Positions 33,818 through 45,600 of a stretch of DNA of 64,000 bases are shown here, in pieces; position 1 is the first letter of the stretch; each line of letters opens with the position of its first letter. The stretch spans positions 8,370,001 through 8,434,000 of the forward strand of contig NC_016457.1 of NCBI RefSeq assembly GCF_000226115.1, written 5' to 3'. The notes under the pieces are model-generated. The model had not been told where the DNA came from and ran no database searches. It saw nothing but the letters and a program-made list of their open reading frames with translations. Source of the DNA: Thermothielavioides terrestris NRRL 8126. Lineage: Eukaryota > Ascomycota > Sordariomycetes > Sordariales > Chaetomiaceae. The position numbers were made by a program, and so were the translations under genes.

Positions 33818-36511
33818 ATGAAGGACCCCGTCGCCAGGACCAACTCCCCCTACACCGATCCTACAGTCAAGGGCCCTCGCAGCAAGCTTCTCTCCCGTGC
33901 ACCGCCCTCAGCCGCCATCAGTAAGTCGGCCATAGGGAGAGCCGCCTGGCAACCCGGTTTGGCATCTGTCGAGATTCTCGTTGATGATGCTAACCCCTGG
34001 GCCCGCCTGCGCAGTGCTCGTCAACTCCGTCAACAAGACCAGCCTCCATCCAGCTGGTGTCATGTAAGTATTCCGTCGTTCCAGCCCTTGGTTTCTGCGC
34101 TCACTCGGGCCGCTTGTTCTTGTTCTAACGCTGATCGATACAGTCCTCACCCCGAACAACACACCGAGCTAGGTATGCGCTGCCGGCCCAGCCAAAGCCT
34201 CTGACCTTCCCCCGAGCCTGTCCAGCTCCTAACGGTTTGCTTTAGAGGAGGAACTCCATGAGAAGGCCCACATCGACTATGACAGAGTCGCTATCGTGAG
34301 TAGCCCCTCGCTTTCTACCTACCCCTGAATCGAGCTGACCGGCGTCCCCGTCAGATCCCCAACCCTTCAGTTCCGGCCCTCTACGAGGATGCCTTGGTGT
34401 ACGAGACAGGCACTGCCGTCACGTCGAGCGGCGCCCTGAGCGCATATTCCGGCAAGAAGACGGGCCGGTCACCGCTGGACAAGCGCATCGTGAAGGAGCC
34501 ATCATCAGAGAAGGACATCTGGTATGTCACAACCAGAAAGCGTGTGCTTTCCGCGGCCAGCCAGCCGGCCGGTTTATGGCTTGGGGACAGGACGCTGACA
34601 CACTCTTTTCCAATAGGTGGGGACCAGTCAACAGGCCCATGTCTCCCGAGGTAAGACTCCCTGCGTGCCTCTTTTTTTTTCCCGCCCCGGAATGGCCAAG
34701 CCACGGTCAGCCCGCTTCTAGCCGACCATGGCTCCCGCGAGTGCACCTGGGGTCACGAGGGCAGCAAGAATGGGCTTTGCCGCCAGCTCCAGGAGGGATT
34801 GCAGCAAAAGTCTGCGCCAATTGCCCCCCAAAAAATCGTTGCCTCTGGCTCTGCCTGCTTCGCGAATGCAATTGGGTGCCTGTCCTTGTGCTCCGACAGG
34901 CAGTTCTCGGGGGCGTCGTGCGGCGACATTCTTCGGGTCGAGAGTGTGCTGGTGCAGCATGCAGCGTGCAGCCTTCTGCCGAGGCCTGCCGCCCGCCCCC
35001 TGTCCACTGGCGTCATTCTTCCTCCCCAAATTCAACCCAACCCCACTTTCGGGAGTCGATCGCCGCCCATTGCCGCCGCTCCCCACCTCCCGCAAACATG
35101 CCACGTCACGTGATACCCCTGATCATGACCATCGCCGAGGGCTAACCATTTCCGCACGCCGTTGCAGGTGTGGAAAATCAATCGCGAACGGGCCGTCGAC
35201 TATCTCAACACCCGGAACCGCATTTACGTCGTGGATGGCTATGCTGGCTGGGATGAGAAGTACCGCATCAAGGTGCGCGTCGTCTGCGCGCGCGCCTACC
35301 ACGCGCTCTTCATGCGCAACATGCTCATCCGACCGTCGCGCGAGGAGCTCGAGCACTTCCACCCGGACTACACCATCTACAATGCCGGCTCGTTCCCCGC
35401 CAACCGTTACACCGAGGGCATGACCTCGGGCACGTCGGTCGCTATCAACTTCGCCGAGAAGGAGATGGTCATCCTCGGCACCGAGTACGCCGGCGAGATG
35501 AAGAAGGGCATCTTCACCGTCATGTTCTACGAGGGCCCGATCAAGCACAACATCCTGACGCTGCACTCGTCGGCCAACGAGGGCAAGGACGGCGACGTCA
35601 CCCTCTTCTTCGGCCTGTCCGGCACCGGCAAGACCACGCTGTCGGCGGACCCCAACCGCCGGCTGATCGGCGACGACGAGCACTGCTGGAGCGACCGCGG
35701 CGTCTTCAACATCGAGGGCGGCTGCTACGCCAAGACGATCGGCCTCTCGGCCGAGAAGGAGCCCGACATCTTCAACGCGATCCGCTTCGGCTCGGTGCTC
35801 GAGAACGTCGTGTTCGACCCGGAAACGCGCGAGGTCGACTACGACGACGCGACGCTGACCGAGAACACGCGGTGCGCGTACCCGATCGAGTACATCAGCA
35901 ACGCCAAGATCCCGTGCCTGTCCTCCAACCACCCGTCCAACATCATCCTGCTGACCTGCGACGCCCGCGGCGTGCTGCCGCCCATCTCCAAGCTCAACAG
36001 CGCGCAGACCATGTTCCACTTCATCAGCGGCTACACGTCCAAGATGGCCGGCACCGAGGACGGCGTGCTGGAGCCGCAGGCGACCTTCTCGTCGTGCTTC
36101 GCGCAGCCGTTCCTGGCGCTGCACCCGATGCGCTACGCCCGCATGCTGGCCGACAAGATCGAGAAGCACAACGCCAACGCCTGGCTGCTCAACACGGGCT
36201 GGGTCGGCGCCGGCTTCGCCCAGGGCGGCAAGCGCTGCCCCCTCAAGTACACCCGCGCCATCCTCGACGCCATCCACAGCGGCGAGCTCGCCCGCGTGCC
36301 CTACGAGAACTACGACGTCTTCAACCTCCAGGTGCCCACCTCCTGCCCCGGCGTGCCCGCCGAGCTGCTCAACCCCAAGACCGCCTGGACCGCCGGCGCC
36401 GACAGCTTCCATGCCGAGGTCACCAAGCTGGGCAAGCTGTTCCTGGAGAACTTCAAGAAGTACGAGAGCGAGGCCACCGAGGATGTCATCAAGGCGGGCC
36501 CGGTTGTCTAA
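33818..36511 (+). CDS. pck1: Phosphoenolpyruvate carboxykinase (ATP)
   Basis: Seven exons, 33818-33920, 34015-34063, 34144-34172, 34246-34295, 34355-34521, 34617-34650 and 35168-36511, give 591 residues. It converts oxaloacetate and ATP to phosphoenolpyruvate, CO2 and ADP, the first committed step of gluconeogenesis in the cytosol. The kinase P-loop [11 protein letters not shown] is at about residues 293-303; other family motifs are [33 protein letters not shown] (metal/substrate lysine region), [17 protein letters not shown] and NTGWVGAG. Orthologues are acu-6 of Neurospora and acuF of Aspergillus, repressed by glucose and induced by acetate. The first 34 residues come from exon 1; a second possible start (ATG CTC GTC AAC) is formed only by joining exon 1 to exon 2. 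Intron 6 is long (517 bp), unlike the other introns. Confidence 0.96.
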
Positions 36512-37219
36512 GCCGTTCTTTGTTTTCTCCCAGGTTTCCTCCGTTTTCTAGGATAGATTTTTTTTTTCCTTCTCTTTTCTATCTCCATTTTTCTTTCCTT
36601 CTAGCAGCATTGGGTATTGGCGCTCAGCTTTGCGCTTGGATATCTTTTGGGAAACTGGATGCCCGTTTTCCTGCTTAGTATTGGTTCTGCACAGCTTCCC
36701 TATCTTAGCGGAACTACGCGATGGGATCACGATGAAGAAGGAAGTGTGCCCCCGTGCGGCCTGTCCGGGACTGACCTTGGTCACCTGTCAACTTCTCTCA
36801 GCTTGCAACACGCTCTCAATGCGAGACGCACTGTGGGATATGGGTGACAGGTATTCATGGGCTGGAATTGCTGATGCAGTGGTGATAGATGAAGACACAG
36901 ATGGGAGGAAAAGGCAAGGTAGCGCAGGCCTGCTTCAGCACGGCCCTGATCAGAAAGAATACAAGTTTGAATTGATTCTTGAGAGGATGCAGCCGACAAT
37001 TTTAATAACTTATTGGATGACGGAGTGAGGTTTGACTGTATCCCGGGACTGCCCTCGTTTGCCTTGCGTACTCGACTGGCTATGCCCTGTGTGGTGGGAT
37101 AGCGAGGGGGAGTGGCCTCGTGGTATAATTGGCTGCCTTTTGTCGGTTCTCTGCTGCTGCGTATCGGGCGGGTTCCCTTGGTTGAAGAAAAGAACTATTA
37201 GGATGCGGAGAGGCCGTTG
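36512..37219. other. Convergent 3' spacer
   Basis: About 700 bp between the PEPCK stop and the stop of the JmjC-type gene on the minus strand. T-rich sequence at 36540-36605 is the likely PEPCK 3' UTR. A tRNA-like A-box (TGGCCTCGTGG at about 37111-37121) lacks a matching B-box, so no tRNA is called. Confidence 0.55.
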
Positions 37220-38590
37220 TCAAGTGCCTGTTTTGGCACCGCCCCCGCGCTCCGGACGACGAAGATCCCTGAACCGGAACCACCAGTTGACGGAAGCATT
37301 GAGCCGCCCCGGATCGCCCACGCTCCTGACGCTGTGCCACCAGCCGGTGCGGAGAAACATCACGTCACGCGGGTTCAGCGTGACTTCTAGCATACCCTCG
37401 CGCGGGGGCGCACCCCAGACGGCGTCCAGGAAGGCCTGCCTCTCAGGCTCCATCATCATCTCCTCGCCTCGGATCGCGACACTGGCGACGGGCTTTCCCA
37501 GACCGGCCATGACCTTCCTGAACAGGTCCTCGCCGGCCGACGGCGGCATCATGCGGACAACCTTGGTCCCACAGAGCTGGCAGAACAGATTGTGGTTCGG
37601 GTCGCGGTGCCAGGGCGTGTACGTCGGGGTCAGGCCGAGCCAGAGGCTGCTGGTGTAGACGTCGGGCGCGTAGAGGGGCTCGTCGCCGGCCGGCGGCTCG
37701 GCGAGACACCGCGGCGTCGGGACGTCGGAACGGAGCGCCTCGGGCAGGTCGGATAAGGGCACCTGGGCGATGTAGAGGGTTGAGATGCAGTCGGTGGGGT
37801 GCTCCCTGTTATATTCTACCGCTGCGTCCAGCAGGGCGAGCGGGGCGCTGAACCGGATGAATTGGACGGGGCCGTCCTTTTTCTGAAGGGGCATGGATTC
37901 ATCATGGCCAGGGCGGATCTGTTGCAACAGTACCTGATGGAGGGCTCGGTACAGAGGATTGCTGGAGACGGACAGCCAGCGAGAGAATCGGCCGAGGCTG
38001 TTGGCAGCCGAGAAAACTTCGTCTCCTACTCCGGGGGCCAGCAGCTCGTACGGCACGAAGTGGGATTGCAGATGTCCTCTAAGATGAGAAGTCATGTCCG
38101 GGAAGCCATCTTTCCCCGCAGGTGCGAACCACTTGCTAGACGCCGGCAGGGCCACCGCGGGCATGCCGGGACTGCGATCGCCGTCGCCTGTTCCAACATG
38201 ATCGAGCCGGTCGGCTAGCTGCAGGCCGGAGACGTCGTCTGCCTGAACCTGGTTGCGGAAGACGACAGCCTGTCGCCGGGCAGAGACAACAATGTGGTGG
38301 AAGGAACCGAGATCGACGGGCGACCTGACTTCACGAACCTGGTACTCGGGTTCGGCTGAGACCGAAACATGCCGCTTGGCAAGCAATCGGCTTGAAGGGT
38401 GCAAGGGCAAAGGCAAAGGCAAACGCAGACGCAAACGGGGCAGCGCCCAGGCGTGGTGCATTGCGGGAGCCGGGGTTGCAGAAGCGCGTAGCCGAGTGTG
38501 GCCGAGTCGGCAACGGATTCCATCGGCAAGGCGAATCGACTGTGAATTACCAAGGAGCGGCTCGACGCGTGGACAGAAACGCGACGGCAC
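37220..38590 (-). CDS. JmjC/cupin-8-like 2-oxoglutarate oxygenase, probably mitochondrial
   Basis: A single exon encodes 456 residues from the first ATG. The iron-binding HxD motif lies in PTYTPWHRDPNHNL (His328, Asp330) and the distal histidine in LRTGWWHSVRSV (His419), with WWFRFRD after it. NHNLFCQLCGTKVVRMMPP gives the strand after the first ligands. This layout is that of JmjC/FIH-like Fe(II)/2-oxoglutarate hydroxylases acting on proteins or RNA. From Met44 (start at 38461) the sequence is arginine- and leucine-rich without acids (MHHAWALPRLRLRLPL, later RLLAKRHVSVSAE), a good mitochondrial targeting peptide, so 38461 may be the real start. I keep the outer ATG because it is in frame without a break. 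Target is unknown. Divergent from the casein kinase II beta gene. Confidence 0.85.
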   Translation of the reverse strand: MPSRFCPRVEPLLGNSQSIRLADGIRCRLGHTRLRASATPAPAMHHAWALPRLRLRLPLPLPLHPSSRLLAKRHVSVSAEPEYQVREVRSPVDLGSFHHIVVSARRQAVVFRNQVQADDVSGLQLADRLDHVGTGDGDRSPGMPAVALPASSKWFAPAGKDGFPDMTSHLRGHLQSHFVPYELLAPGVGDEVFSAANSLGRFSRWLSVSSNPLYRALHQVLLQQIRPGHDESMPLQKKDGPVQFIRFSAPLALLDAAVEYNREHPTDCISTLYIAQVPLSDLPEALRSDVPTPRCLAEPPAGDEPLYAPDVYTSSLWLGLTPTYTPWHRDPNHNLFCQLCGTKVVRMMPPSAGEDLFRKVMAGLGKPVASVAIRGEEMMMEPERQAFLDAVWGAPPREGMLEVTLNPRDVMFLRTGWWHSVRSVGDPGRLNASVNWWFRFRDLRRPERGGGAKTGT

Positions 38591-39071
38591 GTGATGCGCC
38601 CTCGCACCTCATTTCAATCCTTGCAGGCTTGGCTGCGGGGCTGACCTGACTCTGCGGGGCGAAGCGAAACCAAGCGAACCTGGCGGAGGGTGCCTGTGGC
38701 GCACGGACCAAGTAGGCAGTCCACCAGCAGGCCGAAGTTTGGCAGCCGGCAGGGGAACAACAACCCACCAACCACCACGCCCCAACGTCGAAAAATCGAC
38801 GAGCGCGAGGCGGCAACCAGCAATCGTAGCGATCGAGATCCGTGTGCACCAACTCGCTGGCGCCACAACGTATTTAACCCTGTGCGCACTCAATCATGCC
38901 AGCATCATAAGAACCTCGAGCTGCCCACGCCCACGCCCACGCGACGGCCGAGTAAGCGGAATCTCCCACCATCCGCTGAAACCCCATCCCCAACCCTCAG
39001 CTTCCGCCTTCCCCCGCCCCACTCCTGGTTTGGCGCACCCGCGATCCCGCAGTCGTACGGCCCCTGCCACC
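38591..39071. promoter_or_regulatory. Divergent promoter between JmjC-type and CK2 beta genes
   Basis: This 480-bp interval separates two divergent start codons. It includes a run of CCCACGCCCACGCCCACG at about 38926-38943, a triple GC-rich repeat that could bind a zinc-finger factor; this is a guess from composition. Confidence 0.5.
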
Positions 39072-40192
39072 ATGTCGACGTCTTCGGGAACCCCGGAGTC
39101 GTGGATCTCCTCCTTCTGCTCACTGCTCGGCCACGAGTACTTCGCCGAGGTGTCGGAGGAGTTCATCGAGGATGACTTCAACCTCACCGGCCTGCAGAAC
39201 CAGGTTGCCATGTACAAGGAAGCGTTGGAGGTATTACTGCTCTCGCTGCCCGGCTCGTCCCATGGAGCACTGCCTGCGAATGCTGACCTTGGGATCCCGC
39301 TGCTCAGATGATACTGGACGTCGAACCCGAAGACGATGAGGACGAAGAGGACGAAGAGGAAGAAGATGAAGAGGAGGTATCCGGAGATGGGAGGGACGGG
39401 CGACCACGCGGCGAGAGGAGACACCACAGCCGCACTGCCAGCGACCTATCCGTGATCGAATCGTCCGCCGAGTTGTTGTACGGCCTTATCCACCAGCGCT
39501 TCATCTGTTCGCGCGCCGGGATCCAGCAAATGTCGGAAAAGTACGAGCTGGGCCACTTCGGCGTCTGCCCGCGCACGAACTGCAACCAGACCAGGACGCT
39601 GCCCGTCGGCCTCTCGGACATACCCGGCGAGGACACGGTCAAGCTGTTCTGCCCGTCCTGCCTAGACGTCTACGTTCCCCCCAACAGCCGCTTCCAGACG
39701 GTCGACGGCGCCTTCTTCGGCCGCACCTTCGGCGCGCTCTTCCTCCTCACCTTCCCCGAGTACGACCTGTCGCGGTCGGCCGCCGAGGCCGCGGCCAATC
39801 TGGGCCGGTCGCCCGACGAGCAGGTCATGGTCAACGGCATGTACTGGCGCAACATCGCGCCGGGCCTCGGTCGCGGCAAGATCTACGAGCCCAAGATCTA
39901 CGGCTTCCGGGTATCGGAGATGTCGCGTTCGGGCCCGCGCATGCAGTGGCTGCGCGACAAGCCCGACGACCCGGACGTGCTGGACGAGGCGCGCCACTTC
40001 GCCGAGGCTCACGGCACCGATTCGGACGCCGACGACGAAGACGACGACGAGACCATGAACCGGCCCGCCGGCGGGAGGACCTCCTCGAGAAGGCGTCCGA
40101 CCCCCCACCCCCGGCTGAGCCAGAGGCAGCGGCAGCGGCAGAACGGGAGTCCCATGACGCTCGATGCCAACGGGGCCGAGTCGGAGCTCTAA
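39072..40192 (+). CDS. ckb1: Casein kinase II regulatory (beta) subunit
   Basis: Exon 1 is 39072-39230 and exon 2 is 39308-40192, giving 347 residues. The N-terminus WISSFCSLLGHEYFAEVSEE matches the CK2-beta autophosphorylation/start region, followed by FIEDDFNLTGL. LYGLIHQRFICSRAGI is family-typical. The zinc ribbon that mediates beta-beta dimerisation has CPRTNC (Cys140, Cys145) and CPSC (Cys168, Cys171). DGAFFGRTFGALFLLTFPEY and KIYEPKIYGFRVSEM follow. Between the first helix and the core there is an acidic insert of about 15 Asp/Glu residues right after the intron (39323-39376); the C-terminus carries another acidic stretch and an Arg/Gln-rich tail. CK2 in related fungi affects growth and circadian clock phosphorylation. 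Length exceeds animal CK2 beta (about 215) but resembles ascomycete forms. Confidence 0.95.
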
Positions 40193-42675
40193 TGGGCTCC
40201 GGAAACAGTCGCGGCGCGGAACCACTGCGCCACAGGTCCCGGTTTGTCACTCGTGGCGGTGGGGCGCAGGAGAAAGGGATATATCTAGAGCAGCTTCCGT
40301 CCCGTCCACCCCAGCTAAGCATTGTCGGCGTTCGTAAAGTCTTTTACCCTGGATCTTGGGGGCGGGTTGCCAGGGAAGAGACACACGGTTTGGCGTTGCG
40401 GCGGTCGGGTATGGCCGTGCATTAGGCCCAGGGAGGATGGAGGTGGAAGGCAAGGTAAGAAGGGGAGAGGCGTTCTCGAAGGAGGATGGGACGGTCAATT
40501 TCTCTTCCCCGTGCGGTGAGTGTATCAGCTTCCTTCATACGAGCGGGGCGAGTCGTTGAATATGCGGATTGCGGGATCTGTTGTTGCAGCGGCATCATGG
40601 GTTGTGAGTTGGGCATGCGGGATAAGACATGGACGGTTTCATAGACTGTGGAATGTAATTTGTGGTTCAAACATGTTTGGTGTAAGGGTCACTGCACATG
40701 CCAGGTATCCAGCTTGTCGGCCTTTACAGCGTTGAGAACTTGGGTGATATCCAATAAGACGTATGTAGGTCAGTTCTTGAAATCCGTGGGCAGGCCGGCA
40801 CAGGTCCGGATGGACAGAGATCGTTCTCCGTATTCAAGTCGATACAACACAGGAATAGCGTCGTGTAAGGCCTTACACCGTCTATGGTGTACTGTGTATT
40901 CACGAGGTCGAAATTTCTGGAGAATACAGCGGGCTGCCTCAAATTGCTGGCTGTTCCATGCGACGCCCATGAAGCCCTTGATTGTGGAGCCTTTGATTCA
41001 GGAGACAAATGGGGAGACCGGCCCCTTTCGAAGACTTGGCGTTTTGATGCTTCCAGGTTTGACTTCCGCGCGCGACGGTAGGGCGGTAGGGCGAGCCGCA
41101 CGGAAGACACGAGAACTGCCTCCTTCCCGATTTGAGCTGCCGCTTCCATCACAAAAGGATTCCCGGCTAAACTCCGGGACGCAGGGCCCTGAGCTGAGTG
41201 GCTGCAGGCATGGCTTGTGGGAACACTTTCCTGCCTCATTGGCTGCCTGCCAACCGTCCTGGTTGTTCGGCTGGGGCACCTTTGTGGCTTGCCCCACCTC
41301 TCACTTCGGATCTTGTGGGCAGTGGGGGCGGTCTCCATATCCGACCTGCAAAGGCCCCAATCCATCGCAACCATACCACAGTATCCACCGAATTTTTTCA
41401 CCTTTCCCGCCATGCCTCACAAGTTGAGTAGCAGCTTTCGCCCGCAGTGGTCTTTCGCATAATGATGCAGTCATGTCACATCCGCTTCCTCTCCTAGAAT
41501 ATGTAATGGGTTGTTGCACCATTTCTCGCTGGCGGCAGGCTTTTCTGAAGACAACAGTAATTACCTGACCTACCTACACTATGTCCGGCGCTGATGCCGT
41601 CGGCCGAGCATGCTCCCTGCTGTCACCCGAAACACTCGGCACCCGGTTTCCGCATCCGCACATGCAGGATCGTTCCGCGCCGGCACCCGGGTGGACCAAC
41701 CGCATCAAGGCCGCATTGACCAATGATACGTGATTCCCCACATCGCCGGATGAGTCGAACGCTCTCCGGGCTCACTCTTCCCCCCAACCACGCCGTGCTG
41801 GTCTTCCTCCGCTTCCTCTCTTACCCAAGTACCAGTAACTGGCTGTGATCCGTCTTTCCACGGCCTACACTGGGACCTCGGCGTGTGAGTCTCACCCGCT
41901 CCTTGAAGATTAGAACAGATGGCACCTTCCAACACAGGAACCCAGAACCTGTTTCCGCAGCGTCGCCTCATACCCGAGCATGTCGCCGTTATCCCCGACA
42001 GTTGCCGGCGGGGAGCCCAAGGTCCTGCCCAGAGATGCAATGCCCCCATCTCTGTGGATACCGCCCACCATGCAATACGCAATACTTGATGTTCGGAATA
42101 CCGAATACACCAGGATACAGCACGGCTAGCTCACTCCCGGCGGCCCACGAGCCGCAAACTCAAAGCTCGCAAGGTTCTAGCGCTGGATTGGTCAATGTTG
42201 GGTCGGAATTCCGACCTTGGATTGGTAATAATTGGAGCTTTGCCAAGCGTTTCTGCTCTGGCTTTTTTCCTGGGCCGCGTTTTCCTACTTTTATCGTTTT
42301 CCTCCTTTTATTATCGTCCAGAGGTTGGAGGTGCCGTCGTCTCTGCGGTTTGTTCCTTTCCTGTCCGAGGACTGCCGCAACACCAACAACGCGAGGAGTT
42401 TAGAGAGAGCCTGCCTCTGCATTCTTCTCCGACGGTGTTTTCTCTCCAGCGCCCACTCATTAGTTCGTTTATGAGACAAGCTCTCCTTATTTCACCTGTT
42501 GAGTCTTCGTGACTGTGACTGTCTTTTTGTTTCGTATTTGTTTGTTTTCCCACTCAAACTCCATATCCTTTCACAGCTGGAGAAGCAGTCCTCCCACCCG
42601 CTTGCTGTCGCCGATATCCGAGAGACACACTGGCCACCTCTACATCGCTGCGGTACTCCCCAGGAGATCAGCAAA
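40193..42675. other. Intergenic interval upstream of the PDR transporter
   Basis: About 2.5 kb with the CK2-beta 3' region at the left and the transporter promoter at the right. No gene is visible. Two CGG-N4-CCG inverted sites at 42094 and 42204 are listed separately. The leader before 42676 contains T-rich tracts and stays open in the coding frame back to 42499. Confidence 0.55.
42092..42216 (+). promoter_or_regulatory. Pair of CGGAATWCCG inverted sites upstream of the PDR transporter
   Basis: CGGAATACCG at 42094-42103 and CGGAATTCCG at 42204-42213, the latter within a perfect 16-bp palindrome (42201-42216). They lie about 575 and 465 bp upstream of the ATG at 42676. CGG-N4-CCG is a plausible target for a dimeric Zn2Cys6 regulator, the class that controls PDR drug-efflux genes in fungi. 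Function is inferred from position and symmetry. Confidence 0.4.
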
Positions 42676-45600
42676 ATGGATGCCGGGTTGGAGCAGGTGG
42701 ACCTCAAAGAGCCTGCTACCCACGAGGTCACCGTTTCTTCGCAATCTCGGCCAACCACCTCCTCGACCGCCCGGAACGCCGAAGATCTGAGCGAAGAGGC
42801 CCGGCGCAACAACCCGAATGGCTCGACTCGCCCGACTGGGGTCTCTGTCCGCCAGGCGACGGCCGATTTCGCCGAGCTGCAGCGCGAGCTATCCCGCATA
42901 TCGCGTGCTAGCCAGCCACGCAGCCATGGAGAGGACAGGAAGAGCCAGCTCGAGGGCGGATTCCCCGCGTCCGAGGAGACCTTTGAGCAATTCGATCTGG
43001 AAGCAGTCCTGCGAGGCGACCTGGCCGCCGAGAGGGAGGCGGGGATTCGGCCGAAGCACATCGGGGTCTACTGGGACGGTCTCACGGTCAAGGGAATAGG
43101 CGGACAGACGAACTATGTCAAGACTTTTCCTGATGCTTTCATCGACTTCTTCGATGTCATTACTCCTATTCGACAAATGCTAGGCTTTGGGAAGAAAGGA
43201 GTCGAGGTCACGCTCCTGGACAACTTTAGGGGTGTCTGCAAACCGGGCGAGATGATTCTCGTGTTGGGCAAGCCCGGCTCTGGCTGCACTACTTTCCTCA
43301 AGACCATCGCGAACCAGCGGTACGGATACACCGCAGTAACTGGCGAGGTACTGTACGGCCCGTTCACCGACAAGGAGTTCCTGCAGTACCGGGGTGAGGC
43401 CTTGTACAACGACGAGGACGATATCCACCACCCGACTCTCACCGTCGAGCAGACTCTCGGATTTGCGCTCGATGTCAAGATGCCGGGCAAGCTCCCTGCC
43501 GGCCTCACCAGACAGCAGTTCAAGGAGAAGGTCGTGACAACTCTGTTGAAGATGTTCAACATTGAGCACACCCGCAAGACGATTGTCGGCAATCCCTTCG
43601 TTCGCGGCGTCTCCGGTGGCGAGAGGAAGCGGGTGTCCATTGCCGAAATGCTGGTCAGCAACGCTTGCATTCTGTCCTGGGACAACAGCACTCGCGGCTT
43701 GGATGCTTCGACCGCCTTGGACTTCATCAAGTCTCTCCGCGTGCAAACCGACCTGTACAAGACCAGCACCTTCGTCTCGCTGTACCAGGCATCCGAGAAC
43801 ATCTACAAGCTGTTCGACAAGGTCCTGGTCATTGACGAAGGCAAACAAGTTTACTTTGGTCCTGCTTCCGAGGCCAGGGCGTACTTCGAGGGACTCGGCT
43901 TCCTCCCCCGGCCCCGGCAGACCACTCCCGACTACGTTACTGGCTGCACAGACGCGTATGAGCGCGAGTATCAGGAGGGCCGCTCCGCCGAAAATGCGCC
44001 ACACAGCCCCGCCACACTTGAAGCGGCCTTCAGGGAGTCGAAGTTCGCCAGGGCCCTGGACGAAGAGATGGCTGAATACAAGAAGAGGCTCCCAGAGGAG
44101 GCCGAACGGTACGAGGACTTCCGCATCGCGGTCCGCGAGCAGAAGCGCCGTGGCGCTTCCAAGAAGGCTGCCTACTCGGTCGGGTTCCACCAGCAAGTAT
44201 GGGCGCTGATGAAGCGACAATTCCTGCTCAAGAAGCAAGACGTGCTCGCACTTGTCCTCTCTTGGTCAGTCAAACCCGATGTTTTATTTTTATTTTTTGT
44301 CTTCTTTGTTCCTGCGAATCACGGTTTTGGGTAGCTCTTAGTCGTTGCCCCTGAGACAGTCTGCTTGCTCCCGCTGTCGCGATCATGGAAGTACTAACTC
44401 GCATTGTTAAATCAGGGCGAGGAATATTATCATCGCCATTGTCCTCGGAACCCTGTACTTGAACCTGGGTCAGACGTCCGCTAGCGCTTTCAGCAAAGGC
44501 GGGTTGCTCTTCATCGCTCTCCTACACAACATCTTCAGTTCCTTTTCCGAGCTGGCTGGCACCATGACGGGACGCGCCGTGGTCAACAAGCACCGGGCGT
44601 ACGCATTCCACAGGCCCTCGGCCTTGTGGATTGCGCAGATCTTCGTGGACCAGATCTTTTCCGCCGCCCAAGTCCTCGTCTTCTCACTCATTGTCTACTT
44701 CATGACGAATCTGGCACGGAACGCTGGCGCCTTCTTTACCTTCTACCTGCTGCTTCTGTCGGCGAACTTGTGCATGACTCTTTTCTTCCGCATCTTGGGC
44801 TGCATCTCGCCCGATTTCGACTACGCTGTCAAGTTCGCGACAGTCGGCATCACGTTGATGATCACCACTGCCGGCTACCTCATCCGTAAGTCCTATCATG
44901 CACGATGTCTTCATAGGAGGGGAAGGTTGTACATAGCTGACGTACTGGAATAATAGAGTATCAATCCGAGAAGGTGTGGCTGCGATGGATTTACTACATC
45001 AATATTGTCGGTCTCACTTTTAGCGCCTTGATGGAAAACGAATTCTCCCGTTCGAACATGACCTGCACGGCGGAGTCCCTGATCCCTGCAGGCCCGGGGT
45101 ACACAGACATCAACAATCAGGTTTGCACTCTCGCGGGGTCGAAGCCGGGAAATCTTGAGATCAGCGGTTACGATTACCTCGAGAAGGGGTTCTCCTACCA
45201 GCGCGGGCTCCTCTGGCGCGACTGGGGTATTGTGGTAGCCATCATCGTCTTCTTCCTGATCATGAACATCGTTGCTGGAGAGTTCGTCCGCCACGGCATG
45301 GGCGGAAACCGGGCCAAGGTGTTCCAGAAGCCGAATGCGGAACGGGAAAGGCTCAACGCCGAGCTGCTCCGCAAGAGGGAAGAGAAGCGCAGAGCTCGTG
45401 CGGAGGAGTCAGAGTCGTCAGACCTGAACATCAAGTCGGAAAGCATTCTCACATGGGAGAACCTTTGCTACGACGTCCCTGTGCCCGGTGGCACTCGTCG
45501 CTTGCTAGACAATGTATTTGGTTACGTCAAGCCCGGTGAGCTTACCGCTCTGATGGGCGCTTCGGGGGCAGGCAAGACGACTCTCCTGGACGTCCTTGCG

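Noticed and set aside
35123..36412. 429-residue open frame antisense to PEP carboxykinase
   Set aside because: It mirrors the GC-rich third positions of the strongly supported PEPCK exon and contains only Val/Gly/Ala/Arg-rich sequence with no family resemblance.
37105..37185. Possible tRNA
   Set aside because: An A-box-like TGGCCTCGTGG is present, but there is no B-box GGTTCGANNCC at the right spacing and no cloverleaf stems were found.
42499..42675. Upstream extension of the PDR transporter frame to an ATG at 42499
   Set aside because: The added residues (MSLRDCDCLFVSYLFVFPLK and on) come from a T-rich leader, and related transporters begin with a hydrophilic acidic N-terminus as from 42676.
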